Assembly (NCBI GenBank): GCA_028823415.1
Contig: JAPKBL010000055.1
Coordinates: 1 to 33,234, forward strand
Source of the DNA: Mariniblastus sp.
GTDB taxonomy: Bacteria; Planctomycetota; Planctomycetia; Pirellulales; Pirellulaceae
DNA length: 33,234 nucleotides
Direction: 5' to 3'
Shown here: one piece after another, positions 33,182-33,234 of the stretch
Layout of the letters: every line of letters begins with the position of its first letter
How positions within the stretch are numbered: the stretch's first letter is position 1
Notes under the pieces: model-generated
Databases searched by the model: none
The model's input: only the letters and a program-made list of their open reading frames with translations
Told to the model about the DNA's origin: nothing
Program-made: the position numbers and the translations under genes

Positions 33182-33234
33182 GAGTATTGAGTATTGAGTA
33201 TTGAGTATTGAGTATTGAGTATTGAGTATTGAGT
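33182..33234. repeat. 7-bp tandem repeat (GAGTATT), cut by the window edge
   Basis: GAGTATT is repeated 7 full times plus 4 bases, with no mismatch, from 33182 to the last base. It begins 30 bp after the helicase stop codon and continues beyond the window. It is non-coding here. Perfect identity suggests recent slippage expansion; it could also be a point where the assembly ended. Confidence 0.95.

Noticed and set aside
32731..33183. Open frame of 150 codons overlapping the 3' part of the helicase in another frame
   Set aside because: It is rich in Arg and Lys because it is a shifted reading of the helicase's low-complexity basic tail. No ribosome site or domain supports it, while the helicase frame has all its motifs up to this point.
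33182..33234. CRISPR array at the right edge
   Set aside because: The unit is 7 bp with no spacers; it is a simple tandem repeat.

Overview
The window looks like a piece of a Planctomycetota chromosome, most likely from the order Pirellulales, and inferred to be marine. The main reasons are two tandem pairs of planctomycete-type cytochrome (PSCyt1/PSCyt2-DUF1549/PSD1-DUF1553) and DUF1501 genes, four secreted sulfatases, XylR-type AraC regulators, frequent TTG starts and a roughly balanced base composition. About 19 protein genes were found. No rRNA, tRNA, CRISPR array, insertion sequence or phage gene was seen.

Left part (1-9 kb). A minus-strand run reads xylA (xylose isomerase), sulfatase, cupin, lipoprotein and treZ (malto-oligosyltrehalose trehalohydrolase, cut by the left edge). 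Divergent from xylA is a XylR-type regulator. The 215 bp between them hold a perfect inverted repeat with 10-bp arms, a 12-bp direct repeat and GGCC/CTAG palindromes, so this is the best candidate control region in the window. A second sulfatase converges on the regulator.

Middle part (9-16 kb). A plus-strand MMPL/RND membrane protein is followed by an iduronate-2-sulfatase-like gene. A fourth sulfatase faces it on the minus strand, and a second XylR paralogue diverges from that one across a short gap holding another inverted repeat. The region repeats the theme 'sugar-sensing XylR regulator beside a sulfatase', which fits use of sulfated, possibly pentose-containing, polysaccharides. No glycoside hydrolase for polymer cleavage, no xylulokinase and no sulfatase-maturating enzyme lies inside the window.

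Right part (16-33 kb). Six minus-strand genes run in series: PSCyt1/DUF1549/DUF1553, DUF1501, PSCyt1/DUF1549/DUF1553, DUF1501, speA (arginine decarboxylase) and a secreted FAD oxidoreductase with carbohydrate-binding-like ends. A small PAS-AraC regulator diverges from the head of the series. The first four genes look like one transcription unit of two duplicated modules, each pairing a Sec-exported putative c-type dihaem protein with a Tat-exported DUF1501 protein. A secreted jelly-roll (DUF1080-like) protein and a RhlE-type DEAD-box helicase complete the window. It ends inside a 7-bp tandem repeat that continues past the edge.

The most interesting unexplained systems are the duplicated dihaem/DUF1501 unit with its own one-component regulator, and the two XylR-sulfatase units with their candidate operators.
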